Assembly: GCF_009498295.1 (NCBI RefSeq)
Contig: NZ_CP040813.1
Location: 477,001 to 541,000 of the forward strand
Source of the DNA: Oceanihabitans sp. IOP_32
GTDB lineage: Bacteria > Bacteroidota > Bacteroidia > Flavobacteriales > Flavobacteriaceae
Direction of reading: 5' to 3'
Length of the DNA stretch: 64,000 bases
Shown here: positions 8,735-16,786 of the stretch, in pieces
How positions within the stretch are numbered: position 1 is the stretch's first letter
Layout of the letters: each line of letters starts with the position of its first letter
Translations under genes and position numbers: made by a program
Notes under the pieces: generated by a model
What the model was told of the DNA's origin: nothing
Databases searched by the model: none
The model's input: the letters and a program-made list of their open reading frames with translations, nothing else

Positions 8735-10636
8735 ATGGAACACCCCATAAACATATTAGAGCGCTATTGGGGATTTACATCGTTTAAACCCAACCAAGAG
8801 GCTATAATAAACGCCGTTTTAGAAGGCGAAGACACCTTCGCTTTACTTCCTACAGGCGGGGGTAAATCGCTGTGTTTTCAAATACCAGCTTTAGCGAAAC
8901 CAGGAATCTGTATTGTTGTTTCTCCATTAATCGCACTTATGAAAGATCAAGTGCAGCAACTTAAACATAAAGGCATTAAAGCCATGGCGCTAACAAGTGG
9001 TATTTCTTATAGTGAATTAGACACGCTTTTAGACAATTGTATTTATGGAAATTACAAGTTTTTATATCTATCGCCAGAACGTTTACAACAGGAAATAGTG
9101 CAAGACCGTATACGTTTAATGCACGTCAATTTAATTGCTGTAGATGAGGCACATTGTATCTCGCAATGGGGCAGCGATTTTAGACCCGCCTACAAAAACA
9201 TCACAATTTTACGCCAATTACAACCCAGTGCAAATGTTATTGCTTTAACAGCTTCGGCAAAACCAGAAGTTATTGAAGACATCACAAAAGAACTCGATTT
9301 TATACAAGCTAAACTGTTTAAACAGTCGTTTTACAGGCCTAATTTAGCCTATATGGTTTATCATGAAGACGATAAATATTACCGCATTCAAACCATTTTA
9401 AAAAAGTATAAAGCATCATCAATTATTTATGTTAGAAATAGAAAATCAACCTTAGAGCTCACTTCTTTTTTAGCCTCTAAAAATATTAGCGCTACCTATT
9501 ATCATGGCGGACTTTCTAATGATGAGAAAGATATTAACATGATGCAATGGATTAACGACCAAAAACAAGTCATGGTCGCCACAAATGCTTTTGGAATGGG
9601 TATTGACAAACCCGATGTAAAAACGGTTATACATTTAAATTTACCAGAAAGCATAGAAAGTTATTTCCAGGAAGCTGGTCGCGCGGGTAGAAATGGTGAG
9701 AAGGCCTTTGCAGTTATCTTAAAAAATAATAGCGATGCCATTTTAGTTGAAAACCAATTTCTAAAAGTACTTCCTACCGTAAGTTTCGTTAAACAGGTTT
9801 ACAAGAAACTGTGTAGCTATTTTCAAATCTCATATGGAGAAGGCGAAAACAGCACCTACGATTTTGATTTTAATAGCTTCTGCAAAACCTATAAATTTAA
9901 CGCAATATTGTGCTATAATGCCTTATTAATTTTAGACAGAAATAGTGTAATAACCCTTTCTAAACAGTTTAAAAATAAAGTTACACTACAATTTATTGTC
10001 TCGAATGCCGCTATTTTTAACTATCTAGAAACACACCAAGAATTTAGTCTTGTTGTAAAATCTATGCTCAGAATGTATGGAGGCATTTGCGACCATGTTA
10101 CTAAAGTAGATTTAAAACGTATTGCTGAAAAAGCTTCGACAACAGAGTTAAAATTGATTGAAATTTTAAATAAGTTACAGCATCATGAAATTATTGAGCT
10201 CGATTTGGCAAAAACCGATGCTCAAATTACCCTTATACAACCGCGTGAAGACGATAAAACTATAAATAGAATCGCCTCAATTATCGAGCAACAGAATCAA
10301 TTAAAACAGGGACAAGTTAAAAGCATGCTTGAATACATTGAGAACAACGCAGTTTGTAAAAGCATGCAACTTCTTGGTTATTTTGGTGAAAAAAACCTTA
10401 AACCCTGTGGCATTTGTTCGGTTTGCATTTCGAAAAAAACAAGAAATAAACCAGAAGATATTAATGCTTTAATGAAACAAATTGTAAAATTACTTGAAAG
10501 TGGAGACCTGTCTTCTAGAATAATTAGTAGCACTTTAAAATGTTCTGAACAAGGTTTAAAAACGGCTTTGAAGGTATTGTTAGAACATCGTATAATTGAT
10601 TTGACACAAACCAATACCTATAAATTAAGAAGCTAA
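8735..10636 (+). CDS. recQ: RecQ-family ATP-dependent DNA helicase
   Basis: 633 residues with superfamily 2 helicase motifs in order: Q motif and motif I (LLPTGGGKSLCFQ), DEAH box (DEAHCISQWGSDFRP), a motif V region (GMGIDKPDV) and motif VI (EAGRAGRNG). The RecQ zinc-binding cluster follows (four Cys within NAVCKSM..GICSVC, about residue 535-570). The C-terminal segment looks like a short winged helix. I do not recognise a canonical HRDC domain. RecQ unwinds recombination and replication intermediates 3'-5'. It sits between the AAA ATPase and fmt, separated from fmt by a structured intergenic element. Confidence 0.93.
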   Translation: MEHPINILERYWGFTSFKPNQEAIINAVLEGEDTFALLPTGGGKSLCFQIPALAKPGICIVVSPLIALMKDQVQQLKHKGIKAMALTSGISYSELDTLLDNCIYGNYKFLYLSPERLQQEIVQDRIRLMHVNLIAVDEAHCISQWGSDFRPAYKNITILRQLQPSANVIALTASAKPEVIEDITKELDFIQAKLFKQSFYRPNLAYMVYHEDDKYYRIQTILKKYKASSIIYVRNRKSTLELTSFLASKNISATYYHGGLSNDEKDINMMQWINDQKQVMVATNAFGMGIDKPDVKTVIHLNLPESIESYFQEAGRAGRNGEKAFAVILKNNSDAILVENQFLKVLPTVSFVKQVYKKLCSYFQISYGEGENSTYDFDFNSFCKTYKFNAILCYNALLILDRNSVITLSKQFKNKVTLQFIVSNAAIFNYLETHQEFSLVVKSMLRMYGGICDHVTKVDLKRIAEKASTTELKLIEILNKLQHHEIIELDLAKTDAQITLIQPREDDKTINRIASIIEQQNQLKQGQVKSMLEYIENNAVCKSMQLLGYFGEKNLKPCGICSVCISKKTRNKPEDINALMKQIVKLLESGDLSSRIISSTLKCSEQGLKTALKVLLEHRIIDLTQTNTYKLRS

Positions 10637-10723
10637 TTCTAATCCTTATATTTAGAAAAGCTGTAACTAATAATGCAAACAAGTTGTAAATAATAGGCAT
10701 AATACTATATTTAGCAGATAGTC

Positions 10724-10797
10724 GCGTTAGGGATAGTAGTGAAAAGCCCGCAGGCACGAGGACTTGAAACGGATAGCCCGACCCGCAGGGGAACGCC
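10724..10797 (+). ncRNA. Structured intergenic element, copy 1 (upstream of fmt)
   Basis: The element is GC-rich against its surroundings. It begins GCGTTA and ends AACGCC, which pair as an outer stem, and contains TAGTAGTGAAAA and AACGGATAGCC, both shared with the element at 19250-19349. A short internal arm (AAGCC with GGACTT, one bulge) occupies the place of the long hairpin in copy 2. I recall similar elements in many flavobacterial intergenic regions. Whether it is an RNA (for example the Flavo-1 motif), a transcription signal or a small mobile repeat is not decided. It ends 27 bp before the fmt start. Confidence 0.55.
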
Positions 10798-10824
10798 AAA
10801 ATTTTAAAAAAAAAGAATAAACAA

Positions 10825-11772
10825 ATGAAAGATTTAAGAATTGTTTTTATGGGTACACCCCATTTTGCAGTAGCCACTTTAAAGATATTAGTAGAAAACA
10901 ATTATAATATTGTGGGTGTTATTACGGCCCCAGATAAACCTGCTGGTCGTGGAAGAAAATTAAACGAAAGCGCCGTAAAGCAATATGCAAAATCGATTGG
11001 TTTAAACATTTTGCAACCCACTAATTTAAAAAATGAAGATTTCTTGGAAGAGCTTAAAGCTTTAAATGCTAATCTTCAAATTGTAGTGGCTTTTAGAATG
11101 TTACCAAAGGCAGTTTGGCAAATGCCAGAACATGGCACCTTTAATTTACATGCCTCTTTATTGCCAAACTATCGCGGCGCGGCGCCAATTAATTGGGCTA
11201 TTATAAATGGGGAAACTAAGACTGGAGTTTCAACATTTTTTATTGATGAAAAAATTGATACTGGCGAAATGATACTTCAAGAAGAGGCCCCTATTGATGC
11301 CGAAGATAATGCAGGAAGCCTGCACGATAAATTAATGGGTATTGGTAGCCAACTCGTTTTAAAAACGGTTGCTTTAATAGAAAAAGGCAAGGTAGAAACG
11401 ACGCCGCAAATAGATAGTGACACTATTAAGACCGCACACAAACTAAATAAAGAAAACTGTAAAATAAACTGGCATGATACTTTAGAAAATATTTACAATA
11501 AAATACGAGGTTTAAGCCCCTATCCTGCAGCTTGGTGTACTTTAATTAATAATGACGAAAAATTAGACCTTAAGATTTACAGTGCAAAAAAAGAAAAGAC
11601 AACACACACTTTAGATATAGGCAAAGTTGTTTCTAACAAAAATGAATTAAAGGTAGCCGTCTCTAATGGATATATTAATTTAACAGAAATTAAACTTCCT
11701 GGGAAGCGAGCAATGGATGTGAAATCGCTATTAAACGGCTATACTTTTAACATCAATGCGCAAATGCTATGA
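10825..11772 (+). CDS. fmt: Methionyl-tRNA formyltransferase
   Basis: Formylates initiator Met-tRNA using 10-formyl-THF. The 315 residues match the family length. The catalytic region is intact: NLHASLLPNYRGAAPINWAIINGE with the Asn and His of the active site, then FFIDEKIDTGEMI with the essential Asp. A C-terminal tRNA-binding beta-barrel runs from about residue 205, including the SPYPAAW segment. The ATG at 10825 gives the standard N-terminus (LRIVFMGTPHFAV). Confidence 0.96.
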   Translation: MKDLRIVFMGTPHFAVATLKILVENNYNIVGVITAPDKPAGRGRKLNESAVKQYAKSIGLNILQPTNLKNEDFLEELKALNANLQIVVAFRMLPKAVWQMPEHGTFNLHASLLPNYRGAAPINWAIINGETKTGVSTFFIDEKIDTGEMILQEEAPIDAEDNAGSLHDKLMGIGSQLVLKTVALIEKGKVETTPQIDSDTIKTAHKLNKENCKINWHDTLENIYNKIRGLSPYPAAWCTLINNDEKLDLKIYSAKKEKTTHTLDIGKVVSNKNELKVAVSNGYINLTEIKLPGKRAMDVKSLLNGYTFNINAQML

Positions 11773-11874
11773 CCAAAAAACGTGCTTATTTCGTAAAAAC
11801 ATCGACAAACGCACAAGGCTTATTAACAAAAACAACAAGTTATTAACAATATGAGGTATTTCGCCCGCTATTGC

Positions 11875-11904
11875 TTGCATGATTGCATAATCCGTATAAA
11901 TTTG
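11875..11904 (+). promoter_or_regulatory. Promoter of the HU gene (TTG-N19-TAAATTTG)
   Basis: A TTG at 11875-11877 is followed after 19 bp by a perfect TAnnTTTG -7 element at 11897-11904. This is the strongest Bacteroidota promoter match in the window. It implies a 5' leader of about 45 nt before the ATG at 11955 and argues against the longer upstream reading of HU. Confidence 0.8.
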
Positions 11905-11954
11905 TAGAACAATTAATAACTATAATCAATTTATTAATAATTAAATTTTATATC

Positions 11955-12227
11955 ATGAACAAAACAGATTTAATCGATGCCATGGCAGAGCATGCAGGAA
12001 TTACAAAAGCTGCTGCAAAAAAAGCTTTAGAATGTGCACTTATTGAAATTGAAGGAGCTTTGCAAAAAGGCAATAGAGTTTCTTTAGTAGGTTTCGGATC
12101 TTGGTCAGTTTCTAAAAGAGCTGCTAGAGAAGGAAGAAATCCTCAAACTGGTGAAACCATTAAAATAAAAGCCAAAAACGTTGTTAAGTTTAAACCTGGA
12201 TCAGATTTAACTAATGCCGTAAACTAA
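11955..12227 (+). CDS. DNA-binding protein HU family
   Basis: A 90-residue nucleoid protein that bends DNA as a dimer. The conserved GFGSWSVSKRAAREGRNPQTGE beta-arm, with the tip Asn-Pro, and the KPGSDL ending are present. I chose the ATG at 11955. The frame extends upstream to 11883, but those residues are not HU-like and include the promoter's -7 element. A strong terminator follows at 12250-12280, so it is a single-gene transcript. Confidence 0.95.
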   Translation: MNKTDLIDAMAEHAGITKAAAKKALECALIEIEGALQKGNRVSLVGFGSWSVSKRAAREGRNPQTGETIKIKAKNVVKFKPGSDLTNAVN

Positions 12228-12249
12228 TATTTATTCTTAATATATTATC

Positions 12250-12280
12250 AAAAAGCCTTCCTTATCGAAGGCTTTTTTTT
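12250..12280 (+). terminator. Rho-independent terminator after HU
   Basis: GCCTTC pairs with GAAGGC around a 6-nt loop, extended by A/T pairing, and is followed by eight T. Classic intrinsic terminator 25 bp after the HU stop. Confidence 0.9.
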
Positions 12281-12351
12281 ATTGTAATTTATAAAAGAGT
12301 TGCATTTTAAATAAATAAATACTAGTTTTAGTATCTAAACTGCATTATTAT

Positions 12352-12912
12352 ATGATTTCTATCAAACCAAAAAAAGGAGATTTGTTAATTGCAGAGCCAT
12401 CAATAATTGGAGATGTTTCTTTTAACCGTTCCATTGTTTTATTGGCAGATCACTCACTAGAAGGTTCGATAGGTTTTATACTTAACAAACCTTTAAAGTA
12501 CAGTATAAGTGATTTGGTACCAGAAATTGAAGTTAATTTCAAGGTTTATAATGGCGGCCCTGTAGAACAAGACAACCTTTACTTTATACATAAAGTACCA
12601 GAATTAATTCCTAACAGTATTGAAATTTCCTTAGGTATTTACTGGGGTGGCGATTTTAGTAAAGTGGCAGAACTTATAAAAAATGGAAAAATAAAAGAAA
12701 ACGATATTCGCTTTTTCCTGGGGTATTCTGGTTGGGAAATTAACCAATTAAATCACGAATTAAACGCTAACTCTTGGGTTGTAACCAACAACAATTACAA
12801 AGCCTTAATTATTGAAAAAGATTACGAATCGTTTTGGAGGGAGAAAATGTTAGAATTTGGTGGCGAATATAGCATTTGGTCTAACGCTCCAGAAAACCCG
12901 AGCTATAACTAG
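12352..12912 (+). CDS. YqgE/AlgH family protein
   Basis: A 186-residue cytoplasmic protein of the YqgE/AlgH (DUF179) family. Recognisable are the N-terminal KGDLLIAEPS...FNRSIVLLADH, the GFILNKP motif, VYNGGPV and the FLGYSGWEINQLNHEL segment with the conserved GY-GW. Biochemical role is unknown. Its TAG stop overlaps the TAG stop of the convergent aminotransferase gene within the palindrome CTAG at 12909-12912. Confidence 0.9.
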   Translation: MISIKPKKGDLLIAEPSIIGDVSFNRSIVLLADHSLEGSIGFILNKPLKYSISDLVPEIEVNFKVYNGGPVEQDNLYFIHKVPELIPNSIEISLGIYWGGDFSKVAELIKNGKIKENDIRFFLGYSGWEINQLNHELNANSWVVTNNNYKALIIEKDYESFWREKMLEFGGEYSIWSNAPENPSYN

Positions 12913-13751
12913 GTCAATCTTATTTTTATATTCAATTTTTGCAATAACATTTTAGAAACCTCATTGGTAAATGTTTTTTTTCGGTATTTGGTTATGGGCT
13001 GAATACCAACCATAACATTGCTTATAAAAATTTCGTCGGCCTTTTGAAGCTCGAAAGGCGACACCGAATCTTCAACTAGCTCGTACTCTGAAATTGTTTT
13101 AATAATATCTATAAGTTGTTTTCTCATTATACCTTTTAAACAACCATCGGTAATGGGTGGTGTTTTTATAACTTGCCCTTTAACCACAAAAATATTACCA
13201 TTTAATGCTTCGACAACATGTTTATTGGTGTTTAATAGCAAGCCATTGTCCAGTTTATTCTCTTTAGCATAAATACTCCCTACCACGTTAATGGCTTTAT
13301 TGTTTGTTTTTAAGGTAGACAACAAGGTTGGTGCCACGTAAAAATCTTTAAACAAATCAACCTCATAGAAATCTGTTTTATGCAGGTAAAAATCCTCTGC
13401 AATAGGAATTGCTGTAATTAAAAAATCGACGGTATTATGCTCTGGCAAGTACAAACCACCTTCACGTCTTTGTACCATCAATTTCACGCGGGCAGACCCC
13501 TGCTGTATTTGGTTTGCTTTAAGTGTTTTATGAATTTCATCTTCAAGGTATTCCATCGTAAAATCCATAGGGATTTCCATTCGCATAATACGCATCGATG
13601 CCATTAATCTAAAATAATGGTCTTCCCAAAAAAGTATTTTTCCGTAGGAAATTTTTATGGTCTCAAAAAGCGCATCACCATAATTAAAACCGCGACTATG
13701 TATAGATAGATTAGAACTTGATTCTAAAATTTGTGTATTAAAGTTTACCAT
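12909..13751 (-). CDS. Class IV PLP-dependent aminotransferase / aminodeoxychorismate lyase-like
   Basis: A 280-residue fold-type IV PLP enzyme, related to PabC (aminodeoxychorismate lyase) and branched-chain or D-amino-acid aminotransferases. Seen are the N-terminal RGFNYGDALFETI, the PLP-lysine region LSTLKTNN (Lys148 the likely Schiff base), VVEALNGNIF and the PITDGCLKGIMR loop. In Flavobacteria this single-copy form is usually assigned to folate synthesis, but the substrate cannot be proved from sequence. I use ATG 13751. The upstream GTG (13763) would encode only Met-Phe-Phe-Phe from the T-tract of a hairpin. Confidence 0.8.
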   Translation of the reverse strand: MVNFNTQILESSSNLSIHSRGFNYGDALFETIKISYGKILFWEDHYFRLMASMRIMRMEIPMDFTMEYLEDEIHKTLKANQIQQGSARVKLMVQRREGGLYLPEHNTVDFLITAIPIAEDFYLHKTDFYEVDLFKDFYVAPTLLSTLKTNNKAINVVGSIYAKENKLDNGLLLNTNKHVVEALNGNIFVVKGQVIKTPPITDGCLKGIMRKQLIDIIKTISEYELVEDSVSPFELQKADEIFISNVMVGIQPITKYRKKTFTNEVSKMLLQKLNIKIRLT

Positions 13752-13794
13752 AAAAAAAAACACTCTTATTTTTATTAAGAGTGGCGCAAATATA
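13752..13794 (-). promoter_or_regulatory. -7 element followed by terminator-like hairpin abutting the aminotransferase start
   Basis: On the minus strand a perfect TATATTTG (13794-13787) is followed by an 8-bp perfect stem, CACTCTTA with TAAGAGTG (13783-13776 and 13768-13761, 7-nt loop). A run of T then runs directly into the ATG at 13751. The hairpin would terminate the upstream START-like gene. If transcription starts from the -7 element, the same hairpin is the 5' end of the aminotransferase mRNA. Confidence 0.65.
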
Positions 13795-13813
13795 ATTTAT
13801 TTATATGATATAG

Positions 13814-14206
13814 TTAGACTGAACCCAACACTTGTTTTAGGTCGGATATCTGGTTTTCCCAAAGCATTTTTGCTTCATCTATCTCATCTTCTTCTGCGAA
13901 ATCGGTTATAATCAAAGAGACGTCTTTTGTAATTTCATCCACTTGAATTCTAATTTCAAAATGACTATTAATACCCTCTTCTTCATCGGCTAACCACTGA
14001 AATTTTATACGCTCTCCACTTTTTTTACTTAAAAGTTTGGCAGCCTCTTCACTATCGTCCCAAATAAAGGTAAAAAACTCTCCACGGGAGTTCACATTGT
14101 CTGCAAACCATTCGGATAACCCCGACGGTGTAGAGATATATTGATACAATAATTGTGGTGATGCCTGAATAGGAAACTCAATATTAAATTTAATTTTATC
14201 GTCCAT
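13814..14206 (-). CDS. START-like (SRPBCC/AHSA1 superfamily) protein
   Basis: A 130-residue single-domain protein with the pattern of AHSA1-like START domains: IEFPIQASPQLLYQYISTPSGLSEWFADNV at the N-terminus, a beta-rich middle and a C-terminal helix (LWENQISDLKQVL). Such domains bind small hydrophobic ligands or act as co-chaperones; the ligand is unknown. I chose ATG 14206. The frame extends to 14308, but the extra 34 residues are AT-rich and overlap the tRNA promoter region. Confidence 0.8.
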   Translation of the reverse strand: MDDKIKFNIEFPIQASPQLLYQYISTPSGLSEWFADNVNSRGEFFTFIWDDSEEAAKLLSKKSGERIKFQWLADEEEGINSHFEIRIQVDEITKDVSLIITDFAEEDEIDEAKMLWENQISDLKQVLGSV

Positions 14207-14294
14207 AAGTTTAGAAAGATTTGTGGTGCTCAAGATATTAATTAAATAATGATTTTTTATGATAATTTTAAAATAAAATTTTTTGACAAAAAGT

Positions 14295-14325
14295 TTGCTG
14301 TAAAGCATAATGTTATATATATTTG
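14295..14325 (+). promoter_or_regulatory. Promoter of tRNA-Met (TTG-N20-TATATTTG)
   Basis: TTG at 14295-14297, a 20-bp spacer, then TATATTTG at 14318-14325. Predicted transcription start is only a few bases before the tRNA at 14340. Confidence 0.75.
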
Positions 14326-14339
14326 CAGCCTTAAAATAT

Positions 14340-14413
14340 GGCGAGGTAGCTCAGCTGGTTAGAGCGTCGGATTCATAACTCGGAGGTCGGGGGATCGTGC
14401 CCCCCTCTCGCTA
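14340..14413 (+). tRNA. tRNA-Met (CAT anticodon)
   Basis: A 74-nt cloverleaf can be drawn. The acceptor stem GGCGAGG (14340-14346) pairs with TCTCGCT (14406-14412) using two G-U pairs, with A73 as discriminator. The D-stem is GCTC/GAGC. The anticodon loop is TTCATAA with CAT at 14374-14376. The T-stem is GGGGG/CCCCC. CCA is not encoded. Two oddities: an A31-C39 mismatch closes the anticodon stem, and the T-loop reads ATCGTGC, so positions 54 and 58 are A and T instead of the near-universal T and A. Elongator Met is most likely. A CAT tRNA can also be Ile2 (lysidine) and this was not excluded. Confidence 0.88.
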
Positions 14414-14429
14414 CAAATAGAGTACTTTA

Positions 14430-14463
14430 AAAAAGCTGAAGAGCAATCTTCAGCTTTTTTGTT
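14430..14463 (+). terminator. Intrinsic terminator after tRNA-Met
   Basis: AGCTGAAGA pairs perfectly with TCTTCAGCT around a GCAA tetraloop, followed by TTTTTT. The A-rich 5' side makes it potentially bidirectional. Confidence 0.9.
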
Positions 14464-14517
14464 TTACGCATTTCTTCTCATGTGCAGATCACTTTTTAAG
14501 CATGATTCCATGCTTGG

Positions 14518-15525
14518 TTATAGCTTTAAATCTTTAGAGTAATAGAAATTAGCCGGCAATCCGCCAGTATGCCAGAAAAGTACATTGCTGCGATTTCTTA
14601 ATTTTTTAGTTTTAAGATGATCTAACATCCCGTAAAACGCACGTCCCGAATATACGGGATCTAAAATTATACCTTCAGTTTTAGCTAACTCTAATATAGC
14701 TTCCCGCTCGTTAGATGTTACCACACCGTAGCCCGCAGCATTATAATCGGCTATAAGTTTAGCGTCTTCAATAGTATATGCTCGCTTTATACCAAGTCCT
14801 TTTTGTCCTTCAAGTAATAAATCTAATACAACTTCATCTAAAGACTTAGATCCAAAAGCAGATTTATCTATACTTACAGGCATTAATTTTGCGTCTAAAT
14901 CAAACAAATCAACTCCAAGTTTTAATCCCGCTTGTGTACCTCCAGAACCAGAAGCAAAAAAGATATAGTCCATTTTTAAATCTAACTCCAATAATTGGGT
15001 TTTCAATTCTCGAACAGCATCTACAAATCCTAAAGCACCAAGCGTATTAGAACCACCATATGGAACAACATACACCTTTTTGTTTTGAGCTTCCAAATTT
15101 GTTTTAACCTTATTTAAATCCTCTCCTTTCCTATTGTCTCCTGTAAAATGAATTTTTGCTCCTAACAAATGTGAAAGTAACAAATTACCGTTGTAATGCT
15201 CAGGTTCTTTACCCCCAAGTAATAAATGGCACTCTAAACCTGCTTTAGCACAGGCCGCAGCGGTTTGTCTACAATGGTTAGATTGCTGTGCTCCAGCAGT
15301 AATAATGGTATTGTAACCTTTGCTTAAAGCCTCGTGAATAAAGTATTGTAATTTACGAACTTTATTGCCTCCAGAGGCCAATCCAGAATTATCGTCTCGC
15401 TTTATAAATAAGTTGTAATCGGGATACTTTTTTGATAAATTTCCCATATGCTCCAAAGGCGTTGGAAAAAAACCTAAATCGTATTTATTATTTAGCATTT
15501 TGGCGTTTTTTTTATGAAACACCAA
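14518..15525 (-). CDS. D-cysteine desulfhydrase / ACC deaminase-like PLP enzyme
   Basis: A fold-type II PLP enzyme of up to 335 residues. It shows PTPLEHM, the lysine motif SGGNKVRKLQ (Lys55), AGAQQSNHCRQTAAACA, the phosphate-binding FASGSGGTQAG and the terminal FWHTGGLPANF. Family members convert D-cysteine to pyruvate, H2S and ammonia or deaminate 1-aminocyclopropane-1-carboxylate. The motifs favour the desulfhydrase-like branch, but the sequence does not settle the substrate. ATG 15498 (Met10) is an alternative start. It is monocistronic between the tRNA terminator and the membrane hydrolase gene. Confidence 0.82.
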   Translation of the reverse strand: MVFHKKNAKMLNNKYDLGFFPTPLEHMGNLSKKYPDYNLFIKRDDNSGLASGGNKVRKLQYFIHEALSKGYNTIITAGAQQSNHCRQTAAACAKAGLECHLLLGGKEPEHYNGNLLLSHLLGAKIHFTGDNRKGEDLNKVKTNLEAQNKKVYVVPYGGSNTLGALGFVDAVRELKTQLLELDLKMDYIFFASGSGGTQAGLKLGVDLFDLDAKLMPVSIDKSAFGSKSLDEVVLDLLLEGQKGLGIKRAYTIEDAKLIADYNAAGYGVVTSNEREAILELAKTEGIILDPVYSGRAFYGMLDHLKTKKLRNRSNVLFWHTGGLPANFYYSKDLKL

Positions 15526-15642
15526 TATAAAACTTCTTTACATCTAAATGAAATATTTTTCGACTTTACCCCAACATTTAAATTATGGCATGTGTTTAAA
15601 TGCGGGTTGAAAACCAAATACATCTTTAGGTATTTCCACAGA

Positions 15643-16641
15643 TTAATTTCCTTTTAAACGCTGCCATAAGTCTGATAACAACTTTTTTCCATCACGAGTA
15701 TCTTTTGGTGCTTCTGTAAATATCACATTGCCAAAATTATCTACATCTATTTTGTACTGAAAAACGAAACTTTGAGATTGCGGCTCTAAACTAAGCAGTC
15801 CAAATCGCAAATCGTTAAAATATAGCTGGTCGTTCTTTTTTGTGATGGTAAACCAACCTTCAGAAATAGAAATCATAAGTTTTACCTTTTCGTTTTCTAA
15901 CAGATTACCTAAAAGCTCATGGTTTTTCGGGTAGCTTTGAAAAGCAATAGGCTGGGTATCAAAAAACGAATAATTCCCCAATAAATAAGCATTTTCGGTT
16001 TCTACATTAGCACTCCAAAGTATGGTATTTAAAGGTGAAGGTCTGGTGTCTAACTGTAAATAGTTAATATCCTGATTTTTTAAAGCCAATTGAAATTGCG
16101 TGTAAGCCACCCCTTTTAAAATTATTGTAAGCATTAAATAAGAAGAACTTACTACCAAACCTAGGTTGTTGTAAAACCGCCGTTTTTCAGAAGTTCTTTT
16201 TTGTACCATAGCCAAAATTAAAAACACTAAAAAAGGCAAGGTATAAACGGGATCAATAACAAATATGGATTTAAAAGCTAGCCTTAAATCAAAAGGCCAA
16301 AATAATTGTGTGCCCCAAGTGGTATGCGCATCTAAAATAGGATGCGTAACAAAGGCTAAAAAAAACAACAGAAACCAACCTTTAAAATTCTTATAGGTCT
16401 CGTAACGCGATACCAACCAACCAAAAAGAGCACCAAAAAGCACAGCAAACAAAATAGAGTGCGTGAAACCACGATGGATATGAATGGCGGTAACCGTATC
16501 TGTGAAATGAGAACTAAGTATATCTAAATCTGGTATGGTTCCAGCAATAGCCCCATAAAGCATGGCTTTATTTCCAACTTTTCGTCCTAAAACAGCCTCG
16601 CCAACAGCGGCTCCTAATACTATTTGAGTAAGTGAATCCAT
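15643..16641 (-). CDS. YdjM/DUF457-type membrane-bound metal-dependent hydrolase
   Basis: 332 residues from ATG 16641. The N-terminal half is a multi-helix membrane domain with the family signature: MDSLTQIVLGAAVGEA, then GTIPDLDIL, HRGFTHSILFA and THPILDAHTTWGTQLFWPFDLRLAF. The conserved His and Asp residues suggest a metal site at the membrane. The C-terminal third is a soluble beta-rich domain. Family members are annotated as inner-membrane hydrolases; the E. coli relative is LexA-regulated. The true substrate is unknown. A further 12 residues upstream (to 16677) are possible but unlike the family. Confidence 0.82.
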   Translation of the reverse strand: MDSLTQIVLGAAVGEAVLGRKVGNKAMLYGAIAGTIPDLDILSSHFTDTVTAIHIHRGFTHSILFAVLFGALFGWLVSRYETYKNFKGWFLLFFLAFVTHPILDAHTTWGTQLFWPFDLRLAFKSIFVIDPVYTLPFLVFLILAMVQKRTSEKRRFYNNLGLVVSSSYLMLTIILKGVAYTQFQLALKNQDINYLQLDTRPSPLNTILWSANVETENAYLLGNYSFFDTQPIAFQSYPKNHELLGNLLENEKVKLMISISEGWFTITKKNDQLYFNDLRFGLLSLEPQSQSFVFQYKIDVDNFGNVIFTEAPKDTRDGKKLLSDLWQRLKGN

Positions 16642-16759
16642 ATCGTTTGCAAAAATAAGACTTGTAAACGAAACCATTTAATAATACTTTGCTTTATCCT
16701 TTTTGTTGGGATACATTTGCTAAGTAACCTTTGTTACCCACTAGCTTTATTAAACGCAC

Positions 16760-16767
16760 TATTTTTG
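16760..16767 (+). promoter_or_regulatory. -7 element (TATTTTTG) of the RND efflux operon
   Basis: A TAnnTTTG match lies 20 bp before the TolC-like start codon. The nearest upstream TTG (16731) is 26 bp away, longer than usual, so a regulator may be needed. Confidence 0.5.
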
Positions 16768-16786
16768 TAACAGAAATAATTTAAAA

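Noticed and set aside
11883-11954. Longer HU reading with 24 extra residues
   Set aside because: The extension contains the -7 promoter element and is unlike HU proteins, which start at MNKTDLI.
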